Positions 1 through 10,334 of a stretch of 64,000 nucleotides of DNA are shown here, one piece after another. The DNA is from Isoetes taiwanensis. Its lineage: Eukaryota; Streptophyta; Lycopodiopsida; Isoetales; Isoetaceae. The translations under genes and the position numbers were made by a program. Each line of letters opens with the position of its first letter. Positions within the stretch are counted from its first letter, which is position 1. Where the stretch lies: the NCBI GenBank assembly GCA_021234155.1, contig JAJEKV010000001.1, positions 865,927 through 929,926 of the forward strand, written 5' to 3'. Under the pieces are notes generated by a model that ran no database searches, was not told the origin of the DNA, and worked only from the letters and a program-made list of their open reading frames with translations.

Positions 1-208
1 ACATTATACTAACCTTGTGGTGACTTTGTTTCCCAATAGATTAGATCTGCAAGTAGACCTACTGCCACTGCTTCTCATAGGTAAATAATGCAGACATATT
101 TAGCTTATGTTGATCTACACTACTGCCACTGCTTCTCATAGTTAGATCAACACAAATAACCACATCATGTGCTAACTTTGCAGGATTAGGAGATGAATAT
201 TTCCATCA
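1..208 (-). repeat. copia 3' LTR, partial
   Basis: Near-identical to 5073-5279. In element orientation it begins with TGATGGAAAT at position 208, directly after the polypurine tract. It contains two copies of an actgccactgcttctcatag motif, near 60 and 120. Confidence 0.93.
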
Positions 209-818
209 CTCCTCCTTCAGCTCATAAGCCTGCAAGTCTGACCCTTCCAATACCTTTAGCTTTGCCTTAAATCCATTGAATTTGTTGATAGGTAGAGCCT
301 TGGTAAAGACATCTGCAATTTGATGATTAGTATCCAGATAAAGCATCTCAATTACATTTTTTTCTGCCAGCTCTCTTATAAAATGAATACTCACCTCAAT
401 GTGCTTGGTCCTATCATGCCGCACGTGATTTTTTCACTATGGCTATGCAGCTTTGGCTATCCATTCCGTCTGACATGTGGGTCCAGCTTTTGTTTACAAT
501 ACACAGTTCATCCATCAACCTTCTCAACCATACAATTTCCTTAGCTACAAGTGAAGATGCAAAAGATATTCCCGCTTCTCGCAGTAACTCATGGCTATAG
601 TATTTTGTTTCTTGCACCTCCGTGTAATTACTCCACCACCAAAGAAAACCGCGATATCCCGAAGTGGATCTTCTAGTGGAGAGATCCCCCCAATCTGCAT
701 CACTAAAGCATGTCATAGTTAGATCCTTTGAGTCATAGCATATTCCTTGACTTTGAGTGCCTTTCAAATACTTCAACACACGCTTAGTTTGCCTCCCAAT
801 GTTCCTTTGTTGCATCAT
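206..818 (-). pseudogene. copia RNase H domain, frameshifted
   Basis: This is the C-terminal RNase H part of the copia polyprotein. The right piece (414-818) shows the copia signature KYLKGT followed by CFSDADWG and RRSTSGY. The left piece (206-424) shows RTKHIEV, then DVFTKALP, the usual end of copia RNase H. The two pieces lie in different frames and the C-terminal part stops just before the PPT. The piece also seems to be out of frame with the reverse transcriptase at 831-1865. The role would be removing RNA from the RNA-DNA hybrid during reverse transcription. Confidence 0.88.
209..220 (-). promoter_or_regulatory. copia polypurine tract (PPT)
   Basis: On the minus strand the bases CTGAAGGAGGAG directly precede the 3' LTR start TGATGG. 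This is the expected place and composition for the plus-strand DNA primer. Confidence 0.85.
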
Positions 819-830
819 GATTTCTTCGCT

Positions 831-1865
831 TTAGAATATTTTACAAAGATAAGCAATGTCGTCGAAAGTCTTTTTTGCTAAATAAAGTAGGCACCCCACC
901 AATGCTCGATAGGGTACATTTTCCATCTCTGTAATATCTTCATGAGTGGCTTGTTTAATATCAGTCAACCTGTGCCCTGGAGTCATGGGAATTTTTGCAG
1001 GTTTGGCCTCCACTAGATTAAACCTTTTAAGCATATTTTCTATATGCTTACTTTGATGCAATTTGAGCCATCTCTCTTCCTTGTTTCTGGTCACCTCAAT
1101 CCCCAAAAATTTCCTTAACTCCCCTAAGTCTGTCATTTGAAATCTGGCCTTCAAAATACCTTTGCATTTATTTAGTATATTCAATGAAGTTGCCACCATG
1201 ATACAGTCATCTACATAAAGAGCAATAATGCAGTAGTCTTTATCTTGCTCCAACCTGTAGAGATTACCATCATTATGAAGTTTGTTAAACCCATGTTCTT
1301 GCAAGAACTGATTTATGCACATGTACCATTCCCTGGGTGACTGCTTCAATCCATACATTGCTTTATTTAACTTCCAGATCATATTCTTGCCTTGTTCATA
1401 GCCTGGTGGTTGCCTCAAGTATGCTTCTTCTTCTAATGTTGCATTTAAGAATGCTGTTTTGACATCCATGTGATGTATTTCCAGTTTCATGGCATTTGCC
1501 ATGGCGAAGAATATTTCGATGCTTGTTAATTTGACTAGTGGAGAATATGTTTCATCATAATCTCTTCCTTTTTTCTGAGTATATCCCTGTGCTACCAATC
1601 TAGCTTTATATTTCTTGGTCCCATCTGGATTAAGTTTAATTCTGAATAGCCATTTGCTACCAATGATATTATGCTTACCATCTGATTTTATCAGATCATA
1701 AGTTTTAGTGTCCTCAAACCATTTGAGTTCATCATTCATAGTCGCTATCCACTTATCTCTGTCAACATTTTCTTGTACCTCTTCATAGCTTTGAGGAATT
1801 ATTTCATCTTCTAATATTGCCATAATATATTCATGTTCATGTTCAAATTTGTCTTTTGCTTCCAA
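831..1865 (-). pseudogene. copia reverse transcriptase domain
   Basis: An open stretch of 344 codons covers the whole copia reverse transcriptase (RVT_2 type). Visible motifs in order are WIATMNDELKWFE, GSKWLFRIKLNPDG, KARLVAQGYTQ, the catalytic HHMDVKTAFLN, QPPGYE, KAMYGLKQSPREWY and the active-site ALYVDDCIMVA, then ALVGCLLYLA. Both aspartates of the YVDD box are present, so the domain itself looks intact even though it is separated by frame breaks from integrase upstream and RNase H downstream. Confidence 0.95.
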
Positions 1866-2670
1866 TTCTTTTACTTCTTCCCTCTCATTTTACGCCATAA
1901 GTTTGATCACCTAATTTAGCTTCTTCTACAAGCTTTTTCCGCTTGAGTTTTTCTTTTCTTCTTCTCATGATATTCCTTTATGGGTTTATCACTTATTTGA
2001 CCTAGGAATCAGATTGTCTTCAGATCTTACTTGTTCCAAACTCATTTGTTTCCTTTGAAATTTCTGGTATTTCTAGCTCCTCATAATCATCTTCTTCAAA
2101 TTCCACCTTTGGAGTTTGTTCGTGACCTATCTGGTTGAATTCTCATACCTTTCTTGAATTTGTGTTTGTATAACACTTTTTTCATTAAATAATACATCCC
2201 TACCTGATTCTGATTTCTTTGGACTCGTGCAAATAAACTCTATACCCTTTGGATTCTTTTGTCATATCCTACCAAAAACCTTTTTTTACGCCTGTTATCT
2301 AACTTTTTCCTTAACTCTCACTGCACATGCACATAGACCCATACAACCATATACCTTAAACTTTTCATAGTTTAGCTTACTCTCCGAAGTCCCATAACAA
2401 CAAAGGAATGTTCCCTTGCAAACTTCTTTGAAGGTAGCATATTTTGAATTTTAACAAATGTGATAAAGTGCCTCTTCCCATAAGAAGTTTGGTAGGCCAC
2501 TTTCCTTTAACATGGATCCGATTGCATCCAATAAGGTTCTATTCTTTCTTTCAAACTCCATTCTGTTGAGGTGAGTATCCGCATGTTAATTGTCTCTTGA
2601 TTCCATGTGAGATGCAAAAGGATTTGAATTGACCCGATATGTACTCCTCCCTATATCGATCTAATACATT
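1866..2670 (-). pseudogene. copia integrase C-terminal half, degenerate
   Basis: This segment should hold the integrase C-terminus and the linker to reverse transcriptase. Fragments can be read on the minus strand around 2330-2640 (for example a stretch resembling the NGVAERKNRT region of copia integrases), but no open frame survives. It contains many stops and probable indels. No other feature is visible. Confidence 0.6.
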
Positions 2671-3696
2671 TTACTTTGGCCCCTGTTTTCGTTCTTTTTC
2701 TGCAACATATTGTTTGAATGCAATTATTGCTTGTGACTTTCTGGTTAAGCAATATGTGGTACACATTCTGCTATAATCATCTGTGAAGGTTATGAAATAT
2801 CTCTTATTTGTTCTGCTCTTGATGTTTAAAGGGCCACATAAATCTGAATGAACCAGCTCAAGCTTATGTTGTGATCTATTTTTCCTTTTATGAAATGGTA
2901 ACTCTGCTTTCGGCTTACCCAAAGCACATCCCTCACATATATGATCCTGTCTAGTTGTGTTTTCCAAACTTATATGACCTTGCTTGTGAAGTGCTTCTAA
3001 TTTTTTATAATTTGTATGGGCAAGTCTATTATGCCACATATCTAAATCCACTTCCTGAACTGCATTAATTGAATGATGAACAATATTTTCCAAGCCATAC
3101 AAGTTCCCCACACGTTTACCATAAAACTTTATTTCATTATTCAACATGATATTGCACTGATCAGCATCAAATTCAACTTTATATCCTAAATCACATAACT
3201 GACTAACTGATATTAAGTTTTTGATAATTCCAGGCACACACAACACATTCTGAATGTTTATAACATTTCCAGCCAAATCTGTTAACTGCAATAGTCCTCT
3301 TCCTTGAACCTCTTGAACAGCTCCATTTCCAACTTGAATCTTCCTTGAACTTGCATTGGTCATATTCTTCAAGAGATCAGTAGTTTGTACTATTGATCTT
3401 TCAGCTCCACTATCAACTATCAAATGATCAGAAGTGTTAGTTGACATATTCTCATTAACAATTGCAAATTCATGAGATACCTCATCCTCATTTTCTTCAT
3501 TTGCATTGTCTTCTTTGTTCCCTTTGCCACATAGGCTTTTTTGATTACACGCCCCTCCGCCACCTCTTGCGGAGACGGCTTCTCCTCCCGCCTCTTGCGG
3601 ACCTACCATATCCTTTAGGAGTAGGACATTTTGAAGCCATGTGTCCTTTGCCACCACATGTGTAGCAGCTTGAAATCCCTCTTTAATTTTGGACAT
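2671..3696 (-). pseudogene. copia zinc knuckle, protease and integrase N-terminal half
   Basis: An open stretch of 341 codons starts in a degenerate nucleocapsid region. It continues through the aspartic protease (LIVDSGAERSI, where copia normally has DSGA/DTGA), the pre-integrase segment DMWHNRLAHTNYKKL with the zinc-binding CEGCALGK, and the start of the integrase core (ELVHSDLCGPLN, YFITFTDDYSR). The two catalytic aspartates (HSD, TDD) are present. The frame then ends near 2671, before the third acidic residue. Confidence 0.93.
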
Positions 3697-3884
3697 TCAT
3701 TCTTATAATGTCCTTTTTTCATCTTGCTTATAGCATGTTACTTTATCCTTTCTCTTAAGCAAACAGATTTCGGGGAGTTTCATCATCTTGATTTTGCCTT
3801 AATATTTTCTTTCTCAGCTCCCACTGTTTTTAATATATTTTTCTGCCTCTTCTCTTGATTTACTAGAGTTTCTTATAAATAAGG

Positions 3885-4302
3885 CTAGTGTCTCATTTTC
3901 ACCAATTGCTCTAGATATTTGCAATACCCCGACTTCTTTTCGGAAATGACCACACCGCCTCCATTTAGGTCAGCAATAAGATTATCAAATTTGTTGAAGA
4001 ATTCTGTTACATCCTCTTCTTCCTTAAGCTTTAAACCCCTTAATTCATTCTCAAGCAGATCTATTTGTGAGGATGTCTTTTCTTCATAGTGTTTGAGCAA
4101 AAACTTCCACATCTCTCTGGGACTTAATGTTCTTAATTTCAAACGATAGTTGGACTAACCTTTGCACGTGATGATGCCTTGTGCTTCCCTTTGTTTTAGC
4201 CAACAATGATTTTCCTCCCGCCTCCAGATGCTCCAAAGACTTGCTCCCCACCTCCCGAGGTTTCAGTCCCCCGCTGCAGCCTTTTCCTCGCCGCTCCAAC
4301 AA
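3885..4302 (-). pseudogene. copia gag, fragmented
   Basis: Two overlapping frames carry pieces of a copia gag (UBN2/retrotran_gag type). The recognisable part reads WKFLLKHYEEKTSSQ, then ELRGLKLKEEEDVTEFFNKF and NLIADL, the helical core of copia capsid proteins. The zinc knuckle region to the left (3697-3884) is not in an open frame. The N-terminus near 4302 is unclear. Confidence 0.8.
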
Positions 4303-4498
4303 TTGAACCGGATGAACCCGTCCTTGTAAGCACTCCCAGTACTTTATCGTTCTCGGCTGGATCTACCGGATCCCCACGGATCCTCCACTTCTAGTATGTG
4401 AGCTATAGCATCCTTCCATACTTGGAACCTCGGACCTCCTTTTGTATGCTTCTACAAGATTCAATAGTGATGCACCAAATCTGCTAGACATGTTTTTG

Positions 4499-4512
4499 TG
4501 CTCGATACTAAT
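4499..4512 (-). promoter_or_regulatory. copia primer-binding site, initiator-tRNA-Met type
   Basis: On the minus strand this reads ATTAGTATCGAGCAC directly after the 5' LTR. It matches the usual plant PBS TGGTATCAGAGC apart from one substitution and a missing A in the CAG. The same missing base occurs in the chromovirus PBS at 14837. Confidence 0.75.
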
Positions 4513-5279
4513 TGATGTAATTTAAAGATGATGAACTCAAGTATATAGATATGTCTAGCAAGATTAGCAATTTACAACAATCAAGTTCCAATGATGATCT
4601 AAGCAAAAGCCAAGATATGGTCACTTATTTTACTAGATCATCTTCACAAAAAAAACATCATTGAACAATATTCTTAGGACAGTAATACCTTGGTCAATAA
4701 TAGTTTAGTCAATAAAACTATTGAAACACTGTAGCATAAATTTACTGTTCATCGGGCATTGACCCCGAACACTGCAGCCATGTTGACTCACGGCATTTCC
4801 AATAAAAAAAACCGCTGGAACCTGCTCCTCCACTATTGTATATTTTTGTAAGCGTTCTACACAGCTATATGCATAGTTCCGACGGTTATGGGGAATTATT
4901 TTCTTTCCAAACTTGGTCTTCCCAATCCTCGATGATATCCCACAGGACAAGTCTAAGAGAATTAGCTTTTCACAATTATCCCACAGACTAATTGTTCAAC
5001 ACTAACGCCACCATTGAACCAAATTTGCCTTAACAAAATATTCTTCTTCACCAAATAGATTAACCCTTCAAACATTATACTAACCTTGTGGTGACTTTGT
5101 TTCCCAATAGATTAGATCTGCAAGTAGACCTACTGCCACTGCTTCTCATAGGTAAATAATGCAGACATATTTAGCTTATGTTGATCTACACTACTGCCAC
5201 TGCTTCTCATAGTTAGATCAACACAAATAACCACATCATGTGCTAACTTTGCAGGATTAGGAGATGAATATTTCCATCA
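4513..5279 (-). repeat. copia 5' LTR (767 bp)
   Basis: The LTR is bounded by TGATG...CATCA. Its right part, 5073-5279, is repeated at 1-208. The left boundary is set by the adjacent primer-binding site. It holds the element promoter; I see no unambiguous TATA box. Confidence 0.88.
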
Positions 5280-6689
5280 GATTAATCCAATGCCACGCTA
5301 TGGACAAGCTTTTTACTTGAAATAACTTCAATTACAAGCTTCATTTCTTATAAACAAGACAAAGTCAAATACCACATCAACAACTTTCATGAATATCATT
5401 TAAATTATACATTATGTGGAAATATTTCAAAATTTCCACTGAAAAAGGGTAGGCTAGAGAGAAATAGACTAAAGTGCTTTCCCTTTAACGCATTCTGGAT
5501 AGATGTAGGTGTTGCGTGTGACTTCAAGTTAAATGGAGTCAGATATTTTTGGGATGCACTTTGGTTGTTTTTTATCACGTTTACTGAAAAATTATGTCTT
5601 TCACTTCACGTCCTTCTATTTTATCGTAAATGAGAGTAAGATGGTCTAAGAAGTGGGGTTTTTCTGACGACAACTCCATAGTCAAGTATCGATTCGTAGG
5701 GGCTCCCACAATTAGGACATTTAGAATCAAGCCTAGGAAGCATGAAGCACCGAGGCAATTCACTTAATTGGTAGGAGTGCTTTTCGACAATAAACATAGC
5801 AAAAATAGAAGGGAGAGATCGTTCTTTTAAATGGTGATATATGTGCTCCAACACCACTCCACTATTTCCCCGGACGATTGGATGCAGTAATATGCCGTTA
5901 ATCTCCATCATGTATAAACTTGATGACAAAATGCATATAGTATGATGTCTGCATACCGTAATACTCCAAGGGGAGAAATATCAATAACCGCCGTAACCGG
6001 TGATTATAATTAAAGGCCACACTCATAGTTCACATTAAAGACATTGCCACAACGAAGCAAGTTCTCAATTTCCCCGCAAAAGCCATTTGAATTGAGGTAA
6101 GCATTAACCAAAACAACCTAAAATGCTAAAAGGATAACATAAATACATCTAATGGAAATATGCGCCAAAGATATCCTTCCACCTTATCATCGCATTATGA
6201 GCCTAGCCTCGCCTCCTCTCGCATTATCATTATTGTGGCGCGATGCTACTTTATTTATGTCAAATTCATCCGGACTCCAAACCGTCATCGGCTATGATTT
6301 TTCTTCAAGGTAGAAAGGATACATAATCAATGTCATTAAGACTTGGGCATCCGCTAGGTCAATCTCCTATTTTCTAAGTATTTCTATCTCCTTCTTAAGC
6401 CTACAATGAACCACGAGCTTACTCAAAAGGAAGAGAAAATCCAATGGTTCAGGTATGATTCCATCACATTGCGATAATTAATATTTGGTATGATCAAGTT
6501 AACCACAATTTCACGAGCAAACTTATAGTTCCCATTAAAGACATTGTCACAAAGAAGCAAGTTGACAATTTCCTGCAAGCCAGTTGAATTGAGGTAAGCA
6601 TTAATCAGAACAACCTAAAATGCTAAAAGGATAACATAAATACATCTAATAGAAAACATGTGCCGGTATATTCTCATCTGGACTCCAAA
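5280..6689. other. intergenic, with a dispersed direct duplication
   Basis: No clear gene. Positions 6013-6175 and 6510-6671 are diverged direct copies of about 165 bp sharing attaaagacattg, gaattgaggtaagcatta and a long aatgctaaaaggataacata block. A small minus-strand reading frame at 5624-5929 contains a CPNCGSPYE-like CxxC but nothing recognisable around it. Confidence 0.6.
5624..5929 (-). CDS. hypothetical small ORF, doubtful
   Basis: An open frame of about 100 codons on the minus strand. It has one CxxC pair (SKCPNCGSPY) near residue 70 and no partner cysteines, signal peptide or membrane segment. I do not recognise it. It lies next to PPR fragments and may be a decayed exon of the same captured gene. 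It could equally be chance. Confidence 0.2.
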
Positions 6690-7175
6690 CTATCAGCATT
6701 GCAGAAGCCTAAGCTCTCAAAAGATGATGTGACATGGAACACCATGATCAACGCCTTTGTCTGAGAATGGCCAAGCTAAGCGGCTCTTTAACTCTTTCAA
6801 CAAATGAATAATGCAGCGTAAGGGCAAACAAAATTACCTTTGTCAATTGTGCTTGATGCATGTGCGTGAGTTTTCAAGACTTGGGATTTGCGAAGAGCAA
6901 AGGCATCATTCCATAATTCGGAGGAATTTGAATCAGATGTTGTTGTGGGTAACTGCTCTTATCAATATATATGGAAAATCTGGTAATTTAGAAGACGCTC
7001 ATAAAGCTTTTAACAAAATTTGCAATAGGGATCTTTTTTCGGGATCGCAATGATAGCATCCTATGCACATAATGGTCATCTTGAAGAGGTTCTAAATCTG
7101 TATGAACAAATGTGTATAGAAGAAGTAAAGCCGGATAGGGTTACATTTGTCCATGTCCTTTCAGGTGAAGCCATT
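6690..7175 (+). pseudogene. PPR protein fragment (PLS type)
   Basis: Reading with small frame changes, the plus strand gives successive plant PPR motifs: DDVTWNTMINAF, then a repeat ending in a degenerate TFVNCLDACA-like stretch, then TALINIYGKSGNLEDAHKAFNKI, then MIASYAHNGHLEEVLNLYEQM and VKPDRVTFVHVLS. These are the L, S and P repeats of organellar RNA-editing PPR proteins. At least one stop (near 6762), a frame change near 7045 and loss of flanking repeats show that it is a fragment. An intact protein would bind organelle RNA. Confidence 0.85.
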
Positions 7176-7344
7176 CAGCCCCTGCAATTCGAGGGTCGTC
7201 ATTATTTTGTTTTCCGCTTTGGCGATTATAGAAAAGCACCTACAAAACACATCGGTCTCGGATCCCAAAGATCAATGAGACATTGACGGATCATTTTACC
7301 CCGCTTCCGGTGTTTGAGGACCAATACTGGTAGACAAAATTATA

Positions 7345-7735
7345 GAAAAATGCGCATTATCTGGTTTAAATCCTTCCGACCGCATCTTTTAAAGTCACGA
7401 GCTCGTTTGGCCTGCCCATGCCGGACATAAGCATCATAATCGCATTCCAGAACATACATTGGGCTTGGGTATTTTCTCAACACCGCAATGGCTTCATCTA
7501 AGCTACCACATTTGCCATAAATATCAACCAACAAATTCCCAAAGAAAGTATTCCTCCTAAACCTACCCTTGTCTATAAAGGCGATGTAATCGTCTCTCGG
7601 ATAATGCTTTTAGATTGCCACAGTCCCCAAACAAACAAAGATAAGTAGCACAATCTGTTGTGCCCTTCTTCTTCAAACCAATCCGGTCTATAAGAAGATC
7701 CATGTTCCGGTCCGTAAATTCCTTCTTTGGAGGAA
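7345..7735 (-). pseudogene. PPR protein N-terminal fragment
   Basis: The minus strand reads MDLLIDRIGLKKKG, then a degenerate CATYLCLFGDCGNLKALSE, then after a frame change GNLLVDIYGKCGSLDEAIAVLRK. This is the first part of a PLS-type PPR protein, including its conserved opening LLxDCGNLKALSEGRRLH-like block. It lies 170 bp from the plus-strand PPR fragment and in the opposite direction, so the two are not parts of one collinear gene. Rearrangement or gene-fragment capture is likely. Confidence 0.8.
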
Positions 7736-8074
7736 AAAGGCAAAAGTCAAATGTGAAGAAAAGGCAAGGCAGTAAGGTGAGGATGGCTATGGCGTCGAAA
7801 ACTCCCGCCCGGTGCTCCAAAGGGAAAAACCCTAAAGAAAGATAAAACTCTAAAGAAAGATAACGGATCAAATATTTCTTTACCTTGAAATCTGATGGCG
7901 TTGTTTGCACAAAGATGGCAATGTAGCTAGAATATATATCATCATTCAATTTCTTCACTGCAAATCCCACAGAGAATGACATGCTAAGATGGATTAATAA
8001 AGAAATGAGAGTATATTGACATTAAACTCAGCTTGCTCTCCATTTGTCAACAAGTAATAAACATATAAGCACTT
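7736..8074. other. no recognised feature
   Basis: AT-rich sequence following the PPR fragment. It contains the short repeated phrase ctaaagaaagataa (around 7832 and 7850). No gene is supported. Confidence 0.5.
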
Positions 8075-8361
8075 TTTAGCCATGAAACCGATAATGCTTC
8101 GTGATTTATTTAAAAAGGTGAATCAAACACACAACTTGGAGGAGCTTTTGGAAATAAAAATTGAAACTCATAACGTGGAAGGAGCTTTCGAGAAGGCAAA
8201 ATGCCATAGCATGTACTTTTTTAGCCATCAAACTGATAATGCTTCAGATTTATTTAAAAAGGTGAATCAAACACACAACTTGGAGGGAGCTTTTGGAAAT
8301 AAAAATTGAAACTCATAACCTGGAAGGAGCTTTCGAGAAGGCAAAATGCCATAGCATGTAG
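8075..8361 (+). repeat. two-copy tandem repeat, about 144 bp each
   Basis: 8075-8217 and 8218-8361 are near-identical direct repeats running from tttttagccat to gccatagcatgta. Differences include cgtg versus cag at one site (8097 versus 8243), a pattern seen elsewhere in the window. Confidence 0.92.
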
Positions 8362-8406
8362 ATGTGACTAAAATACCCACTGTGAGCCTTGACATTCATT
8401 TGATCA

Positions 8407-10333
8407 CTAGTAATGGTGCCCAGCGTTGTTGGGCATAAGTTGTGAGCCTGTAAATGCTTTGGGATGCAGTGAGAAAATCCCTATCCCTATCCCTATCCCT
8501 TTCCCTTTCCCTTTCCCTTTCCCTTTCCCTTTTCCTTTTGCTCTATCCCGCATTTTAATTTTTCTTATTTTCTCTACCTTTTTTTTTTCTTTTACTTTTT
8601 TTTCTCGTCTTTCTCACATGTTTCCTTGTTTTTCCATCCCTTTCCTTCCCCTTCCCTTTCCGATAACCTTTTTCCCTTCCCTTTTTGCTCCCTTTCTCCA
8701 CCTTTTCCCTCTTCTTTTTTCTTTGCCCTTTTCCCTTCCCTTTCTCTTTTTTATGCCTTCTCTTTTCCCCACCCTTTTCAATGTCTTCCCTTTTTCTCAA
8801 CCTTTTACTCTTTTCGCCCTTTTCCATGCCTATTTTCCCTTCTCTTTTCGGGCCCTTTTCCCACTCTTTTTCCTCCTTTTTTTGTGTGCCCTTTTCCCTT
8901 CCATTTTTCTTTTCCCCTCCTGTTTTTCCATGCCCTTTTACCTTCCCTTTTTCCATCTCCTCACCCTTTCCCTCTTTCCCTTTTCCATGTTTCTTTTCTC
9001 TTCCCTTTTCCATTTTCCTCATTTTCTTTTTCCCGTGCCTCTCTCTCTTTCCCCCCTTTTCCATTTTCCTCATTTTTTTTTCCGTGCCTCTCTCTCTTTT
9101 TCCCCCCTTTTCCATTCTTTTTTTTTTTTTTTCTCTATTTCCCTTTTCCCATGCCTTTTTCCCACCCTTTTCTTCTTTCTATTTTTCCCGTGCTTCCTTT
9201 TCCTCCTTTTCCCACCCTTTCCCTCTTCCCGTTGCAATTTTTTCCTTCTTTCAACCCTTCCTTTTTTCTTTTCTCTTTTCCTTTCCTCATGTCCTTTTTT
9301 CCTTTCCCTCCCCTCCATCACTCCCATGCTATTTTTTTCTTTCCGTTTTCCTCCTTTGCCGATCCTTTTCCTCTGCATTTTTTCCCTTCCTTTCCTTTTC
9401 CTTTTCCCTTTTTCCATGCCTTTTGCACATTTGTTTTATTCTCTTATTTCTTATACCCATTTTCCTCTTTTCCCCACCCTTTTCTCTCTTGCCCTTTTTC
9501 TTTCCCTTTTTTTCTTTTTCCCTTTCTTCACCATTTTCCTCTTCCCTTTTCTCTCATGCCCCTTCCCCTTCCCTTTTCTCATTTCCCTCTTTCTTTTTTC
9601 CTTGTGACCTTTACCTAGATTCCCTTTCCCCCTTTTCCCTTTCCTTTTTCTTTCTTCTCACTTTCCCTTTTTCTATGCCCCTTTTCTTTTCCCCTCTCTC
9701 CATCCTTTTCTTGTTCCCCCTTGTCCCTTCCCTTTTCCTCATTTTTCCAATCTTTCACTCTTCCCCTTTTCTTGATGCGTTTTTCCCTTCCCTTTCCCTC
9801 TCTTTTTTTTTTTCCCTTTTCCTATGCCATTTGTCCCTTCCTTTTTCCTCTTTCCTCAACGCTTCTCTTTTTCCCCCTTTTCCCATGCTCCTTCCTTTTC
9901 CCATGCTTTTTTTCTCCTCCCCTTTGCTATGCTTTTTTTCTCCTTCATTTTCTCCTTTTTTCAATCTTTTCCTCTTTCCTTTTTTTTTTCATGCCCTTTC
10001 CATTTACCTTTTCTACTTTATCTCTTCCTCCTTCCCTCGTGCCCTTTTCCCAGGTTCCCTTTCCCTTTTTCGTTTTCCATGTCTTTTTCTCTTCTCTTAT
10101 CCTTTTCCCTTTTTTCCCATGCCTTTTTGCCCTTCACATTCTCTCTTTCCACTTCCCTTTTCCTTTTCCCCCTTTTCATTTACCCTTTCCCCTTAAGAGA
10201 TCGAAGCATGAACAATCACAGTGTTGGTAAGTCGTGCAATAAATCTAGGCCTTTGGATGCATCCAGATGATCTCGGCCATTCAAATTAGGGCTCGATGCA
10301 CTACATACTTACGGTATAACATTATAATATAAA
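8407..10333 (-). mobile_element. Helitron A, non-autonomous, polypurine-bearing
   Basis: Minus-strand Helitron. Its 3' end is at the left: CTAG at 8407-8410 after an A, preceded in element orientation by the hairpin GCCCAACAACGCTGGGC. The 5' end lies at about 10333, where the family terminus (…acattataatata on the plus strand) is present but the terminal TC is altered. The body is almost wholly an 8478-10192 pyrimidine-rich tract. It encodes no protein and would depend on a Rep/helicase from another element. Confidence 0.8.
8478..10192. repeat. long degenerate polypyrimidine tract (CCCTTT-type)
   Basis: About 1.7 kb consists almost entirely of C and T on the plus strand, built from variants of ccctttccc and cccttttcc with scattered atgc. 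It starts with a short regular ctatcc/ctttcc ladder. The open frames across it encode only Phe/Pro/Ser/Leu runs and are compositional artefacts. Confidence 0.95.
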
Positions 10334-10334
10334 A

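Larger units (their letters stand above)
1..5279 (-). mobile_element. Ty1/copia LTR retrotransposon, truncated by window start
   Basis: This is a minus-strand Ty1/copia element. From right to left it has a 5' LTR (4513-5279), a primer-binding site, gag, protease, integrase, reverse transcriptase, RNase H, a polypurine tract and the start of the 3' LTR (1-208). The order PR-INT-RT-RH identifies the copia superfamily. The first 208 bases of the window match the right end of the 5' LTR almost exactly, so insertion looks recent. Coding is nevertheless broken by several frameshifts and stops. The target-site duplication cannot be checked because about 560 bases of the 3' LTR lie outside the window. 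The right flank begins at 5280. Confidence 0.95.

Noticed and set aside
8426-10270. Very long open frames (300-500 codons) in the polypyrimidine tract
   Set aside because: Absence of stops follows from C/T-only composition; the products are Phe/Pro/Ser/Leu runs in all three frames and the reverse strand gives Lys/Glu/Gly runs.
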